Origin: Planctomycetota bacterium
Lineage (GTDB): Bacteria; Planctomycetota; PLA2
NCBI GenBank assembly: GCA_021776785.1
Contig: JAJFFF010000002.1
Location: forward strand, 1 to 64,000
DNA: 64,000 nt
Direction of reading: 5' to 3'
The notes below the pieces were generated by a model. It made no database searches, had not been told where the DNA came from, and saw only the letters and a list, made by a program, of their open reading frames with translations. The position numbers and the translations under genes are program-made. Shown here piece by piece: positions 51,816-61,115 of the stretch; within the stretch, counting starts at the first letter, position 1, and each line of letters opens with the position of its first letter.

Positions 51816-53189
51816 CTAGTCATCGAGCGAGAGTGTACCCTCACTCGCGCTCGATTCCAGCTTGGAGAGGCGATCGCCGACGTCGCGATAAGCGATATCG
51901 ACCTCGTAGATCATGGAGAACTGTTCGCGGGCTCCGCTGCCGTCGCCCTTGAGCTCCAAGACGTCGCCAAGCGTGTACCGGATCTCTTTTACGCGCTCGG
52001 TCATGCCCGACTGGCCATCCAGCGCCTGCGTGAGCTGGCGGACGGCGAGTTCGTACCGGCCATTTTTCCTAAACGCTTTGCCCAGACGCAGTTGCGACTC
52101 GCTCCGGTATTTCGGATCACGGACCGTCTGCTGAAATTCGCCGACAGCCTCGTCGAGTTCACCCCGCTCCAGGAGCAGTTCGCCGAGCTTGAAGCGGAGG
52201 TTTAGGTCCGTCGGATAAGCCTTGACGCGTTTGCGGAAGGCGACGGTTTTTACGTCGCGCAGCTTTTGCGCCACGAGGTCGGCCTTCTCGGTGTTTTTGG
52301 CCTGGACCAGCTCCAGGTGCTCCGCCTCGAGGCGGTTGATTCCGACATCGTCGCGGCCGAACTCGAGCACCGGGTCGCCGGGCCGGATTTTTAGCGCATC
52401 GTCAAACGCGCCCAGCGCTCCGTCCCAGTCGCGCATCCGTTCGCAGACCTCGGCGAGGTCGAGGTACAGATCCGTGTTGTCCGGCTCCGCCGCAATTTTT
52501 TTCCGCATCGCCGCAACCTGGGTGGCGAGGTCATCGGTCGTCTGGTGCAAACGTTCCGACTTTTCGAGGTCGCCCGCCTTGTCCTTGTCTTTGATCAGAT
52601 CGCGTGAGGACTGCGCCGTTTCGAAGCCCGTCTGCTTGAGCGAAGCTTCCGCGGCGAGATTCTTGCGCGCCTTGACCGCTTCCTGGTCCTTCGGGTTGAT
52701 CTTGACGACTTGGTCGAACACTTTGTGGGCCGCCGAGATGTCGCCGTTTTTCCAAAGCAGTTCGCCATGCTTTTTCATCGCGGTGACGTCTTCGGGGTGG
52801 TGCTCCGACGCCGTTTGGAACGCGAAGACCGCGGTCTCTAAGTGACCGGCGCTTGCGGCAACGTCACCCAAAGCCATGTTGATTTTTTTGCTCTTCGGGT
52901 CGAGCATGAGGTACTTCTCGCACGCCATCATGTACCCCTCGGGGTTGCCCTTCTTTCCGAGTCCGGCGAAGAACAGTCCGATCTTGGCCGGCATGCCGAA
53001 AATGGCGAGCGCGAACGCGTTCGGGTAGTTGTGCTCGTGCTTCTTGAGCTCGGCCTTGCGGAGCGCCGCGCGAGCCCGACCATTGTTGGGCGCGAACGAG
53101 ACGGCCTGCATCAAGACTTCGATGGCATAGTCGAAGTTTTTCTTCTTGAGGGCGTCTTCCCCTCGTTCGATCAGCTTAGCGATATTCAT
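51816..53189 (-). CDS. Tetratricopeptide-repeat protein
   Basis: 457 residues of TPR units: IERGEDALKKKNFDYAIEVL, MALGDVAASAGHLETAVFAF, DLAEVCERMRDWDGALGAF, KLGELLLERGELDEAVGEFQ. A segment around residues 60-80 (ALAIFGMPAKIGLFFAGLG) is mildly hydrophobic, but no signal peptide is seen, so it is cytoplasmic or peripheral. TPRs mediate protein contacts; partner unknown. It lies upstream of rpsT on the same strand. Confidence 0.8.
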   Translation of the reverse strand: MNIAKLIERGEDALKKKNFDYAIEVLMQAVSFAPNNGRARAALRKAELKKHEHNYPNAFALAIFGMPAKIGLFFAGLGKKGNPEGYMMACEKYLMLDPKSKKINMALGDVAASAGHLETAVFAFQTASEHHPEDVTAMKKHGELLWKNGDISAAHKVFDQVVKINPKDQEAVKARKNLAAEASLKQTGFETAQSSRDLIKDKDKAGDLEKSERLHQTTDDLATQVAAMRKKIAAEPDNTDLYLDLAEVCERMRDWDGALGAFDDALKIRPGDPVLEFGRDDVGINRLEAEHLELVQAKNTEKADLVAQKLRDVKTVAFRKRVKAYPTDLNLRFKLGELLLERGELDEAVGEFQQTVRDPKYRSESQLRLGKAFRKNGRYELAVRQLTQALDGQSGMTERVKEIRYTLGDVLELKGDGSGAREQFSMIYEVDIAYRDVGDRLSKLESSASEGTLSLDD

Positions 53190-53333
53190 AGATGTGCTTC
53201 GTTTCCGGCCCGAATAGGCGCGGAAACCCGCGCCGAACCCTCCTTTTTAAGCGGTGCTCCGCGAGCCGTCAATGCGCGCCCGGATCCAAGGCAAACTCGT
53301 GAACGACGGGCTTGCCTCGTAAGATGAGAGCGG

Positions 53334-53834
53334 ATGCGAATTGTCTATTACCCCGACCCCGTTTTGCAGCAGCGCGCTGCCGAGATTTCGGCCATCACGC
53401 CCGAGATTGCGGCGCTGGCGGCGGCGATGCTCCAGACGATGGAGGAGGCCCGTGGCATCGGCCTCGCGGCGCCCCAGGTCGGACACTTGCTCCGTCTTTT
53501 CGTCGCCAGTGACACGGGACGCATCGAGGATGCACTGATCTGCATCAACCCCACGATCGAACCGTTTGGAAAGATCGTTGGTTTTGAGGAGGGGTGTCTG
53601 TCGATCCCGGATGTTCACGCGGACGTCGAACGCCCGGAGTCGGTCCGTATTCGCTATGTGGGGCTCGACGGCATCCCGGTGGAAGCCGAGTACGGCGAAC
53701 TCATGGCGCGCATCATTCAGCACGAGTTCGACCACTTGGACGGCGTGCTCTTTTTTGATCGGATGTCTGAGGCCGAGCGGATGCGCATTCAAACCGACCT
53801 CAAAACGCTCGCATCGCAATACCGCGGCTCATGA
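53334..53834 (+). CDS. def: Peptide deformylase
   Basis: 166 residues with all three motifs: GIGLAAPQVG, EEGCLS and QHEFDHLDG (zinc ligands Cys, His, His and catalytic Glu). It removes the formyl group from nascent proteins. The stop overlaps the ribF start (ATGA). Confidence 0.96.
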   Translation: MRIVYYPDPVLQQRAAEISAITPEIAALAAAMLQTMEEARGIGLAAPQVGHLLRLFVASDTGRIEDALICINPTIEPFGKIVGFEEGCLSIPDVHADVERPESVRIRYVGLDGIPVEAEYGELMARIIQHEFDHLDGVLFFDRMSEAERMRIQTDLKTLASQYRGS

Positions 53835-54766
53835 GGATTGCGCGCAGCCTCGACGCGTGGGAAGCGCCGCCCGCGTCCGGTTCCGTGTTCACCGTCGGCG
53901 TTTTCGATGGCGTTCACCGGGGCCACCGGCAGTTGCTCTACGAGTTGACAAACTGGGCGCGTGCCGCGTCGTGTCTGCCGGCCGTGTTGACCTTTGCGAC
54001 GCACCCGTTGAGTGAGCTGCGTGGCGTGACGGTGCCGATGATCTTGACGCTTGAGAATCGGCTCGTCGAGTTTGAGCGGCACGGCGTCGAAGCGACGGTT
54101 GTGACGGAGTTCGCGCCGCTGCGCGAAAAAAACGCCGAGCAGTTTTTGGCGGATGTCGTGCGCGACCGCCTTGGTTGCCGGCGCTTCTTGCTTGGCTTTG
54201 ACAGCGCGGTCGGCAAGGACCGCGAAGGCGACGCCACACGACTCGCCGAGATCGGCGCGCGCGTCGGTGTCGAAGTGCGCGTCGCGTCGCCGGTCCTCGA
54301 TCGCGACGGTACAAAGATCGGTTCCAGTTCGATTCGCGCGGCGGTCGTGGCGGGGGACTTGGTGCGGGCCGGGCATCTGCTGGGGCGACCGTTCGCGTTG
54401 CGCGGCCCGGTCGTACGCGGCGCGGGACGCGGCAAGGACCTGGGCGCCGCTACGGCGAACGTGGCCGTCGTCGGACATGTGCTGCCGCCCGACGGCGTAT
54501 ACGTCGTGCGTGTGTTCCGCGACGACAAAACGGCCGTGGGCGTCGCCAATCTCGGTGTGCGACCCACGTTTGGCGACGGGTCGGACCGCACGCTCGAAGT
54601 ACACATTCCCGGCTGGCAAGGGGACATGTACGGGGACCATTTGGAGGTTCGTTTTGGCGATTATTTGCGACCCGAACGCAAGTTTGACTCGCCGGATGCC
54701 CTGCGCGCGCAGATTGCGCGTGACCTAGAGGCCCTCGTCGACGCGCAACGCGCCGGCCGCATCTAA
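53831..54766 (+). CDS. ribF: Bifunctional riboflavin kinase / FAD synthetase
   Basis: 311 residues. The N-terminal nucleotidyltransferase has VGVFDGVHRGHRQLL and SSSIRAAVVAGDLVRA; the C-terminal kinase has RGAGRGKDLGAATANV and GVANLGVRPTFGDG. It turns riboflavin into FMN and FAD. It is translationally coupled to def. Confidence 0.95.
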   Translation: MRIARSLDAWEAPPASGSVFTVGVFDGVHRGHRQLLYELTNWARAASCLPAVLTFATHPLSELRGVTVPMILTLENRLVEFERHGVEATVVTEFAPLREKNAEQFLADVVRDRLGCRRFLLGFDSAVGKDREGDATRLAEIGARVGVEVRVASPVLDRDGTKIGSSSIRAAVVAGDLVRAGHLLGRPFALRGPVVRGAGRGKDLGAATANVAVVGHVLPPDGVYVVRVFRDDKTAVGVANLGVRPTFGDGSDRTLEVHIPGWQGDMYGDHLEVRFGDYLRPERKFDSPDALRAQIARDLEALVDAQRAGRI

Positions 54767-54846
54767 CGCCGGGTCGTCGTGCGTTCATGGCGAATGCCTT
54801 GGTCCGATCCGCGTAGGATGCTATATCTTGGCGCCTTGGTCTCACC

Positions 54847-54922
54847 GGGGGGGTAGCTCAGGTGGTAGAGCACTTGACTGAAAATCAAGGTGTCGCCAGT
54901 TCAACTCTGGCCCTCCCCACCA
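54847..54922 (+). tRNA. tRNA-Phe (anticodon GAA)
   Basis: 76 nt cloverleaf: acceptor GGGGGGG/CCTCCCC (one G-T pair), D-arm GCTC/GAGC, anticodon arm CTTGA-CTGAAAA-TCAAG with GAA at 54880-54882, T-arm GCCAG-TTCAACT-CTGGC. The CCA end is encoded (54920-54922). Confidence 0.97.
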
Positions 54923-54925
54923 TTG

Positions 54926-54969
54926 GGGCTGTGCTTTGGGGGCTTGGCCTCCGAGCGCAGCCCTTTTTT
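54926..54969 (+). terminator. Intrinsic terminator of tRNA-Phe
   Basis: GGGCTGTGCT pairs with AGCGCAGCCC (one G-T), has an inner GGGGGC/GCCTCC-like stem, and is followed by six T. Confidence 0.88.
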
Positions 54970-55158
54970 CGTGTCGCTAACCAAGCTGCGGCGGCCCGAT
55001 CTGCGCGTGCTCGAGTTCGCGTAAGGTGTTTCCGCCCAGCGCCTTCCACACGCTGCGCGACGTCGCTGCCGCGCTTCGCCCGCTGTCGATTCCTGAGGTT
55101 TGTTGCGCCGAACTCGCGTTGCTGCCGATGGATGAGTAGGTAAACGGAGGTTGCCCCC

Positions 55159-55356
55159 ATGTCGGACGAGGCGACGTACCACGCTGGGTACCAAAAAGCG
55201 CTCGAAGAAGTTTCGCGACTGGTTGCGGAAATGCAGGAAGCTCACATGTTCGAGCTTGCGGACCTTTTGCAGGACTTAGACCGCATGATCGAGCGCGCCC
55301 GTTGCCTCAAAGGCTCGTCGCTGGCGTGCCGCGCGTCGGGCGACGCCGGCTACTAG
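55159..55356 (+). CDS. Small hypothetical protein, probably coiled coil
   Basis: 65 residues with GGAGG about 9 nt before ATG. The middle (KALEEVSRLVAEMQEAHMFE, LADLLQDLDRMIERA) is an amphipathic helix pair. No family recognised. Confidence 0.55.
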   Translation: MSDEATYHAGYQKALEEVSRLVAEMQEAHMFELADLLQDLDRMIERARCLKGSSLACRASGDAGY

Positions 55357-55528
55357 GGTCTGTTCGGAGAACGGGCCGTCGTACCGCGGGCGAGCCGCTC
55401 GCGACAAGTCGGGCGCGAAGATCCTGCGGTGACGCGGTCGGCCGAACGCCGGCTCATTCTCGGACACGCTCTCGGCATCTCGCGCCTCGACATTTCCAGC
55501 GCGCGCGTCGCCTCGGTACACTGCGCGC

Positions 55529-56650
55529 GTGAGGGCGCAACGTGTTTCCGTGGTCTTTCCCTGCCTCAACGAGGCACGCACGCTCCCGGCGTGTATTGCC
55601 GAAGCGAAGGCCGGCCTCGCGGCACTGGATGTCGAGCCGGAAATTGTCGTCGCGGACAACGGTTCGACCGACGAATCCGCGGCGATCGCGCAGTCGCTCG
55701 GCGCCCGCGTCGTCCACGAACCGCGGCCCGGCTACGGGTCTGCGCTGTGGCGCGCGGTGCGGGAGGCAACAGGCGACGTCGTGATCATGGGGGACGCCGA
55801 CGAGTCGTACCGCTTCGATCAGCTCGCGCCTTTTGTGCAAAAGGTCGAAGCGGGTGCCGACATGGTGATGGGCACCCGCCTCAAAGGGACCATTGATGCG
55901 GGCGCGATGCCGCGGTTGCATCGCTACTTGGGAACGCCGGTGCTGACGGTGCTCGTCAACTTGTTTTTTCGCACGCGCATCAGCGATGTGAACTGCGGGC
56001 AGCGCGCGTTGTCGCGCCAAGCCATCGAGCGACTCGACCTTCGCGCCGCCGGTATGGAACTCGCATCGGAAATGGTGATCAAAGCGTCGCTCGCCGGGTT
56101 GCAGATCGACGAGATTCCGATTCACTTTCGACGCGACGGCCGCGACCGAAAACCGCATCTGCGCAGCTGGCGCGACGGCTGGCGTCACTTGCGCTTCATT
56201 CTCTTGTTTGCACCCAACATCGTGCTGATCGCCCCGGGCATCGCTGCACTCTTGATGGGCGCAGCGGTCGGCGGGCCGGCGTTTTTGGGCCACGGCCGCT
56301 ACCGCGGTGCGGCTTCGTTCTTTGGAGCGGCGCTGCTCTTGTTGGGCGCCCAACTCGTGCAGGTCGGCGTGCTCGTGAAGACGTGGTATCACGTCGAGGG
56401 GTTTTATCGACGCCCGTACCTAGATCGCGTGTTTCGCCACGTCGGGCTGGAGGCGGGGCTCCTGTTGGGCGTCGGCATGTTCTCGGTCGGGATCATCATC
56501 GGCGTGCCGTTGGTGCAGGCATGGCGCGCGTCGGTCGAACTCGAGCCGGCCCGCATCGCCGCCGCGCTCGCGTTCCTCGTGTTCGGCATCCAGGTCGTCG
56601 GATTCTCGGTCCTGATGAGCGTACTCGGCATTCGCCGTCGCGGGCCGTAG
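55529..56650 (+). CDS. Family 2 glycosyltransferase (dolichyl-phosphate-mannose-synthase-like) with C-terminal membrane helices
   Basis: 373 residues from GTG 55529. GT-A features: VSVVFPCLNEARTLPACI, VVADNGSTDESAAIA, GDVVIMGDADESYRFDQL and MGTRLKGTIDAGAMP. FRTRISDVNCGQRALSR is typical of polyprenyl-phosphate sugar transferases. Four C-terminal helices from about 215 anchor it. It probably transfers a sugar to a polyprenyl phosphate or lipid at the inner membrane. Confidence 0.85.
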   Translation: MRAQRVSVVFPCLNEARTLPACIAEAKAGLAALDVEPEIVVADNGSTDESAAIAQSLGARVVHEPRPGYGSALWRAVREATGDVVIMGDADESYRFDQLAPFVQKVEAGADMVMGTRLKGTIDAGAMPRLHRYLGTPVLTVLVNLFFRTRISDVNCGQRALSRQAIERLDLRAAGMELASEMVIKASLAGLQIDEIPIHFRRDGRDRKPHLRSWRDGWRHLRFILLFAPNIVLIAPGIAALLMGAAVGGPAFLGHGRYRGAASFFGAALLLLGAQLVQVGVLVKTWYHVEGFYRRPYLDRVFRHVGLEAGLLLGVGMFSVGIIIGVPLVQAWRASVELEPARIAAALAFLVFGIQVVGFSVLMSVLGIRRRGP

Positions 56651-56690
56651 CGCTTGCTCCCGAGAGGGGCTCGAGCGGGCCCAAAACGTC

Positions 56691-56740
56691 GATGCCCGAT
56701 GCCCGGGTGCCCGACGCCCGATGCCCGGTGGATGGGCAGC
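56691..56740 (+). repeat. Degenerate short tandem repeats (GATGCCC type)
   Basis: Seven- to eight-base units of the form GATGCCC/GACGCCC/GGTGCCC in a row, downstream of the glycosyltransferase gene. Probably slippage-prone DNA with no known role. Confidence 0.6.
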
Positions 56741-56746
56741 CGAGCG

Positions 56747-57406
56747 CTAGCCGCCCTTCTTGCCCTTTTCGTCGGCGTCTTTTTTCGTCGCTACCTTTTT
56801 GGGTTCGTCGGTGACCGGATCCAAGTACAGCACGCCCTTTTCAAACACGAGTCGCGCGTCGTACGTGTTTTCGATGTAGAGCAGGATCGAGAGCAACGAC
56901 ATTTCACCTTCGAGCGACATCGTCAGTTTCGTTTCGATCTCGCCGCGAATCTCGATCGGCTTGCCGTAGCCATTCGAAATTTCTTCGAGCACGTCTTCGA
57001 CTTCTTCGCTAAACCACTCCACCGTGACGACTTCGTCGAGCGCATTGCCGAACACGCGCCGCAGGGGTTCGACGTAGCGCGGCTTGTCGAGCGCGATGTC
57101 GTAGACGGCTAAGAGTTCAAGTGTGTCGTTGCGAATCCGCTCCGTGAAGATGTGGAGGTCGACCCGCCCCTTCTTGGCCATCTTCTTCTCGGTATCGTTC
57201 AGAACGTAGATGCCCTTGTCGACCATCTCTTGGATCTCGATGATGTCTCGGATCGCGCGTTCGACCTTCGTCACGTCTTTCGCAAGCCATGCGTCGCGGC
57301 GCATGAGTTCTTTGACGAACGCGACATCTTTGAGCGAAGGCGGTTTCGCGAGCGCGGCGCCGGCGACGAACGCCACGAGCGCGAGGCAAAGGACGCGACG
57401 GTTCAT
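56747..57406 (-). CDS. Exported STN/secretin-N0-like protein
   Basis: 219 residues with signal peptide (VLCLALVAFVAGAALAKP). The C-terminal half has EWFSEEVEDVLEEISNGYG, TKLTMSLEGEMSLLSILLYI and DARLVFEKGVLYLDPV, the beta-alpha pattern of STN (secretin/TonB short N-terminal) domains. It ends in a Lys-rich tail. The start overlaps the stop of the upstream gene (ATGA). Confidence 0.65.
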   Translation of the reverse strand: MNRRVLCLALVAFVAGAALAKPPSLKDVAFVKELMRRDAWLAKDVTKVERAIRDIIEIQEMVDKGIYVLNDTEKKMAKKGRVDLHIFTERIRNDTLELLAVYDIALDKPRYVEPLRRVFGNALDEVVTVEWFSEEVEDVLEEISNGYGKPIEIRGEIETKLTMSLEGEMSLLSILLYIENTYDARLVFEKGVLYLDPVTDEPKKVATKKDADEKGKKGG

Positions 57407-58149
57407 TTGTCGTCTCCTTCGCCCGCGGCTTCCGCAGCTTTTTTGGCGGCGGCAGCCTTCGCCGCTTCCTTCTTCGCTTTCTTGCGCGCGCGGATGGCCG
57501 CCTTACGTTGCCGGATCCACTCCGGGCCAAACAAGATTTCGTTGCGCTCCTTGTACACGTAGAGCGTGTCGCCGCGGATGATCCATTTGAATAGCAGCGT
57601 GTCGCCCATCATCTGCAACATCGCGCGGGCGGACGTCTTCTCAAAGTCAAACGAGACGGTGTCGAATTTGTAGATCCGCGCGTCGAGTTCGATGTTGATG
57701 CCGACGGATTCCTCCAAGTCGTCGAGGATGTTGACCAGCCACTCCTTCTCGTAGTGAACGTCCACGAAACGGGCGTCGATCAGCTTCTGCCAGACGGCGG
57801 CTTCGGGCTGGTCCACGTGTTCGCCGCGGTGGAGGCGCAAGATCTCGTTGCAGTCCTTCAGCGTCTTCAGTTTGAGCTTGCGAGCCTCGACGATGAGCGG
57901 ACGAATCGTTTCGCCCTGGTCCGCCCGGTCTTGCATTTTGAGAAGCAGGCCGCGGTGCTCCTGTTCGCGTGCGAACAGGGTCGGCAGCCTCTCGAGCGCG
58001 GCGTCCAACTTGACCGTCTTAATCTCGCGACGGACTTTTTTCAGACGATCTTCGATGCTCTCGCGTTTGCCGGCATCGTCGCCTTGTCCCCAGGCGAGCC
58101 CGCCCGCCCATGCGGCCGCGACCAGCGCGACGGCAGATAGATGTTTCAT
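57403..58149 (-). CDS. Exported STN/secretin-N0-like protein, upstream partner
   Basis: 248 residues from ATG 58149, which has GAGGG at a good distance and begins a signal peptide (KHLSAVALVAAAWAGGLAWG). A helical middle is followed by VDVHYEKEWLVNILDDLEES and RAMLQMMGDTLLFKWIIRGD and TLYVYKER, the same STN-like pattern as its neighbour. The C-terminus is Lys/Ala-rich, possibly coiled. The two genes are coupled and divergent from pgi. Confidence 0.65.
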   Translation of the reverse strand: MKHLSAVALVAAAWAGGLAWGQGDDAGKRESIEDRLKKVRREIKTVKLDAALERLPTLFAREQEHRGLLLKMQDRADQGETIRPLIVEARKLKLKTLKDCNEILRLHRGEHVDQPEAAVWQKLIDARFVDVHYEKEWLVNILDDLEESVGINIELDARIYKFDTVSFDFEKTSARAMLQMMGDTLLFKWIIRGDTLYVYKERNEILFGPEWIRQRKAAIRARKKAKKEAAKAAAAKKAAEAAGEGDDK

Positions 58150-58247
58150 AAGAACCCTCAGCGTGCGGGCGGTCGTTGGCGCCGTCCGCACTCCTCCCAT
58201 TAAAACGGCACCTTGCAGCGCTGGCCCTGCGAATTTACGTTACACGC

Positions 58248-59519
58248 GTGGGATTTACATTTCAGACGTCGGATCGCACCGCGTCAGGCATCGATGAATC
58301 CGTCTTGTCACCGCTTTTGGCGCGCGCCGACCGCGCCGCGGAGCGTTTGGACAAAACGAATTTTGTCGCCGACCTGACCACGGTGTATGCGTTGCCGCAG
58401 GCGCCTGCGCCGGGAACGATCGAACGAGTCGCCGTATTGGGCATCGGAGGCTCCGCGGCGGGATCGCGCTGTGTCCAGGAGGCGTGCGGTTCGATTTTGC
58501 CGTTGCACGTGGTGGACAACATCGACCCCGCCTCGTTGCGCGCCGCGTTGGACGCGGGCGACCCGGCGCGCACGGCGTGGGTTGTGATTTCGAAGTCCGG
58601 CGGCACGACCGAAACCATGGCGCAGTGCGCGGTCGTGCGCGAGCACCTGCGTGCTCGTGTCGGCGCGCAAGCGGGGCACGGCCAAACCTATGTGGTGACG
58701 GGCCCCGACGGGCCGCTTCGCGCACTCGCGGAGGCCGATGACCTGCCCCTTTTTGATGTGCCGGTGCCGGTTGGTGGTCGTTTCTCGGTGTTCACGCCGG
58801 CCGCGACCGTCCCCCTCGCGTTGGCCGGTGTTGACGTGGCGAAGCTCCTTGAGGGCGCGCGCGTCGCCGCGCGGCAAGCGGCGGAGCCCGGGAGTGCGTC
58901 GTCGCTCCTCGCGGCACACTTGGTTGCGGCAGAACTTTCCGGTCGCAATGTCGTAGCGCTTTGGGCGTACGCGGAACGTTTGGAGTCGATCGGCGAGTGG
59001 TTTCGGCAACTTTGGGCGGAGAGCTTGGGCAAGGTACGAGCGGATGGGACGCGTGCGGGACAGACGCCGCTGCACTGCGTCGGTTCGACGGATCAGCACA
59101 GCATCCAGCAGTTGATGGTGGAGGGGCCGCGCGACAAAGTGGCGTTGGTCATCGGCGGGCCGCCGGAGCAGGGGTGGCTCGTCCCGCCGGGCGCCGGGAT
59201 CGCGAGCGGTCACGAGATGGGCGCCATTTTGGAGGCGATGCGTCGCGCCACCAGCGCGGAGATGGTGCGCTCAAGTTGTCCGGTGCACACGCTTCTTTTA
59301 GATGCATACGACCCCGCGTCCGTCGGCGCTTTGCTGATGACGTTTTTGTGCGCCACCGTCGTCGCGGGCGAGTTGCTTGATGTCGATCCGTTCGGTCAAC
59401 CCGGCGTGGAAGCGGCGAAGCGCACGGCCAAGGCGTTGCTCACCGACCCGGGCGGCGCGATGGATCGCGAAACCGCCGTCCTCCTCGGCGAGGCGAAAAA
59501 AATCTCAACTGGCATGTAA
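58248..59519 (+). CDS. pgi: Glucose-6-phosphate isomerase
   Basis: 423 residues from GTG 58248. GIGGSAAGSRCVQEA, VVISKSGGTTETMAQ, GSTDQHSIQQLMVEGP and the late KRTAKALLTDPGG identify a SIS-fold isomerase of the short bacterial type. It interconverts glucose-6-phosphate and fructose-6-phosphate. The start codon region lacks a clear ribosome-binding site. Confidence 0.93.
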   Translation: MGFTFQTSDRTASGIDESVLSPLLARADRAAERLDKTNFVADLTTVYALPQAPAPGTIERVAVLGIGGSAAGSRCVQEACGSILPLHVVDNIDPASLRAALDAGDPARTAWVVISKSGGTTETMAQCAVVREHLRARVGAQAGHGQTYVVTGPDGPLRALAEADDLPLFDVPVPVGGRFSVFTPAATVPLALAGVDVAKLLEGARVAARQAAEPGSASSLLAAHLVAAELSGRNVVALWAYAERLESIGEWFRQLWAESLGKVRADGTRAGQTPLHCVGSTDQHSIQQLMVEGPRDKVALVIGGPPEQGWLVPPGAGIASGHEMGAILEAMRRATSAEMVRSSCPVHTLLLDAYDPASVGALLMTFLCATVVAGELLDVDPFGQPGVEAAKRTAKALLTDPGGAMDRETAVLLGEAKKISTGM

Positions 59520-59963
59520 CCTTTTGCCCGATTCCACGACTAAGTATGTGTGGAAAACGAGCGAACCCATCGAGCGTGTCGGGACAACCGAGCCCGCGCA
59601 ACCCAAAAAGTAAGAGTCACACGCGCCTCGACGCGACGGTCAAGTCGCCGACGGGAGAGCGCCCGAGCCGAGAGAAGCGAGCCCAAGAAAACAAAGGCCC
59701 GCGAAACGTCAGAGCAAAGGTCAAGCAAAGGACGTCCGACAACGCACCGGTTCAACGCCAGAGGCGTCGAAGAGCAATCAGAAGCATGCCAACCCGTCGG
59801 AACGTGCAGGCTTAGGTCAAACGAGAGGCGCCCGACCGCTCAACCGCACAACGCCAGAGGCGCCGAAGAGCAATCAGAAGCATGCCAACCCGTCCGAACG
59901 TCCAGGCTCCAACATCGTCAGATGTTGGGCCCAAAGAACACGCTCAGATTGTTACGGAACGCG
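59520..59963. other. Intergenic region with dispersed repeats in minus orientation
   Basis: About 440 bp, no gene. On the minus strand it contains stem 1 (59910-59927), a linker with GGACGTTCGGACGGGTTGGC, and stem 2 GCGCC-TCT-GGCGTT near 59850, followed by a second degenerate copy with stem 2 near 59757. Transcription from both flanking genes ends here. Confidence 0.6.
59910..59927 (-). repeat. Dispersed TGAC-loop hairpin (minus orientation)
   Basis: CAACATC-TGAC-GATGTTG on the minus strand, with its downstream stem 2 near 59850. Confidence 0.7.
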
Positions 59964-59978
59964 CTAGCGTTCCGTAAC
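59951..59978 (-). terminator. Perfect 12-bp hairpin spanning the PilZ gene stop
   Basis: GTTACGGAACGC (59951-59962), loop GCTA, GCGTTCCGTAAC (59967-59978). The stop codon TAG of the PilZ gene lies in the loop region, so the last codons form one arm. No T-run follows closely on the minus strand; it may act as terminator or 3'-end stabiliser. Confidence 0.5.
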
Positions 59979-60305
59979 AAACTGCGAGAGCTGCGCTCGC
60001 GCCGAAGGCGAGAGGTCTTCGAAGTAAATCGCGGTGTCGAAGCGACCCGAGCCGCCGTCGCCGGTTTCGTCGCAGCGGACGACCACGCCGGTGATGGCCA
60101 GCGACGACGTCGATGTCGCGGGGACTTCGGGCAGCTGCAGCGCGATTTGGACGCGACTCAGGAGCGGCAGGGCCGCCGGACCGCGAAATCGAATCCCGGA
60201 ATTCGAGAGATCTCGGATTCGGGTCTCGACCGTTCGGTCACGAAAGGTGAGCTGCAAAGGCAGATCAACCGAAATGCGAGGATCGCGACGACGCTCTACG
60301 TTCAT
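59964..60305 (-). CDS. PilZ-domain protein (cyclic-di-GMP binding)
   Basis: 113 residues from ATG 60305; a longer reading to 60356 is possible. The motif ERRRDPRISVDLPLQL contains the RxxxR type and DLSNSGIRFRG matches the D/NxSxxG type, both needed to bind cyclic di-GMP. It is a single-domain receptor whose target is not visible. Confidence 0.82.
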   Translation of the reverse strand: MNVERRRDPRISVDLPLQLTFRDRTVETRIRDLSNSGIRFRGPAALPLLSRVQIALQLPEVPATSTSSLAITGVVVRCDETGDGGSGRFDTAIYFEDLSPSARAQLSQFVTER

Positions 60306-60581
60306 AGGTGGACTCGTGTCTCGGCGGATTCTATGGGTGGGTTCGGATAGAGTCAATGCGTGAAGATGGTCTGTCGCAGCTATGCGTCAGGCCTGTCGAT
60401 GGTAAGCCACGGTGTGAGATTGCTGCGAATCTCATCTCCGTAAACGTGTTTGCTGGCGGTGATAGCCCGAGGGCCCGAAGTCGGATTCGTCCGGAATCGG
60501 AATCGGTGATCGCCTCTGGTTGCCGCGTTTGATTTAGAGAAGAACTAAAGCGCGATTGAGCGCAAACACCGGAGAAGAAGC

Positions 60582-61115
60582 ATGGCCAACTTCAACAAGG
60601 TCTATTTGATGGGCAACCTGACTCGGGATCCCGAGCTTAAGTACACACAGGGCGGCATGGCGATTGTGGAGTTTGGGCTCGCGATGAACCGCAAGTACCG
60701 CAAGCAAAACAACGAGATGGTTGAAGAGACGACGTTTGTCGACATCGAGGGATGGGGCAAGCAAGCCGAAACGTTCAGCCAGTACATGAGCAAAGGTCGT
60801 CCGGCATTTGTTGAGGGCCGCCTCAAGCTCGACACGTGGGAGTCCAATGGCCAAAAGCGCAGCAAGTTGCGTGTGGTGATGGAGAACTTCCAGTTCATCG
60901 GTGGCCGCGACGAAAGCTCGCGCAGCTCCGGTGGCGGCTACCAGAGTGACTCACGGGGCGAAGGTTCTTCATCACGGGGTGGTGACTCACGGGGTGGGGC
61001 GCCTGTGCACTCACGAGGCGGTAGTAGCGAAGGTCCCAGCGGCGCCGGCAACGCAGGCGGAGGAAACTCCAGCGGTGGTAGCGGCGATTATGACTTCGAC
61101 GACATTCCGTTTTGA
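60582..61115 (+). CDS. ssb: Single-stranded DNA-binding protein
   Basis: 177 residues with GAGAAG before ATG. The OB fold is clear (NKVYLMGNLTRDPELKYTQG, FGLAMNRKYRKQ, VDIEGWGKQAETFSQYMSKG, KLDTWESNGQKRSKLRVV). A Gly/Ser-rich linker precedes the acidic tip YDFDDIPF that recruits partner proteins. The stop is followed by repeat hairpin 61123-61140 and a T-run. Confidence 0.96.
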   Translation: MANFNKVYLMGNLTRDPELKYTQGGMAIVEFGLAMNRKYRKQNNEMVEETTFVDIEGWGKQAETFSQYMSKGRPAFVEGRLKLDTWESNGQKRSKLRVVMENFQFIGGRDESSRSSGGGYQSDSRGEGSSSRGGDSRGGAPVHSRGGSSEGPSGAGNAGGGNSSGGSGDYDFDDIPF

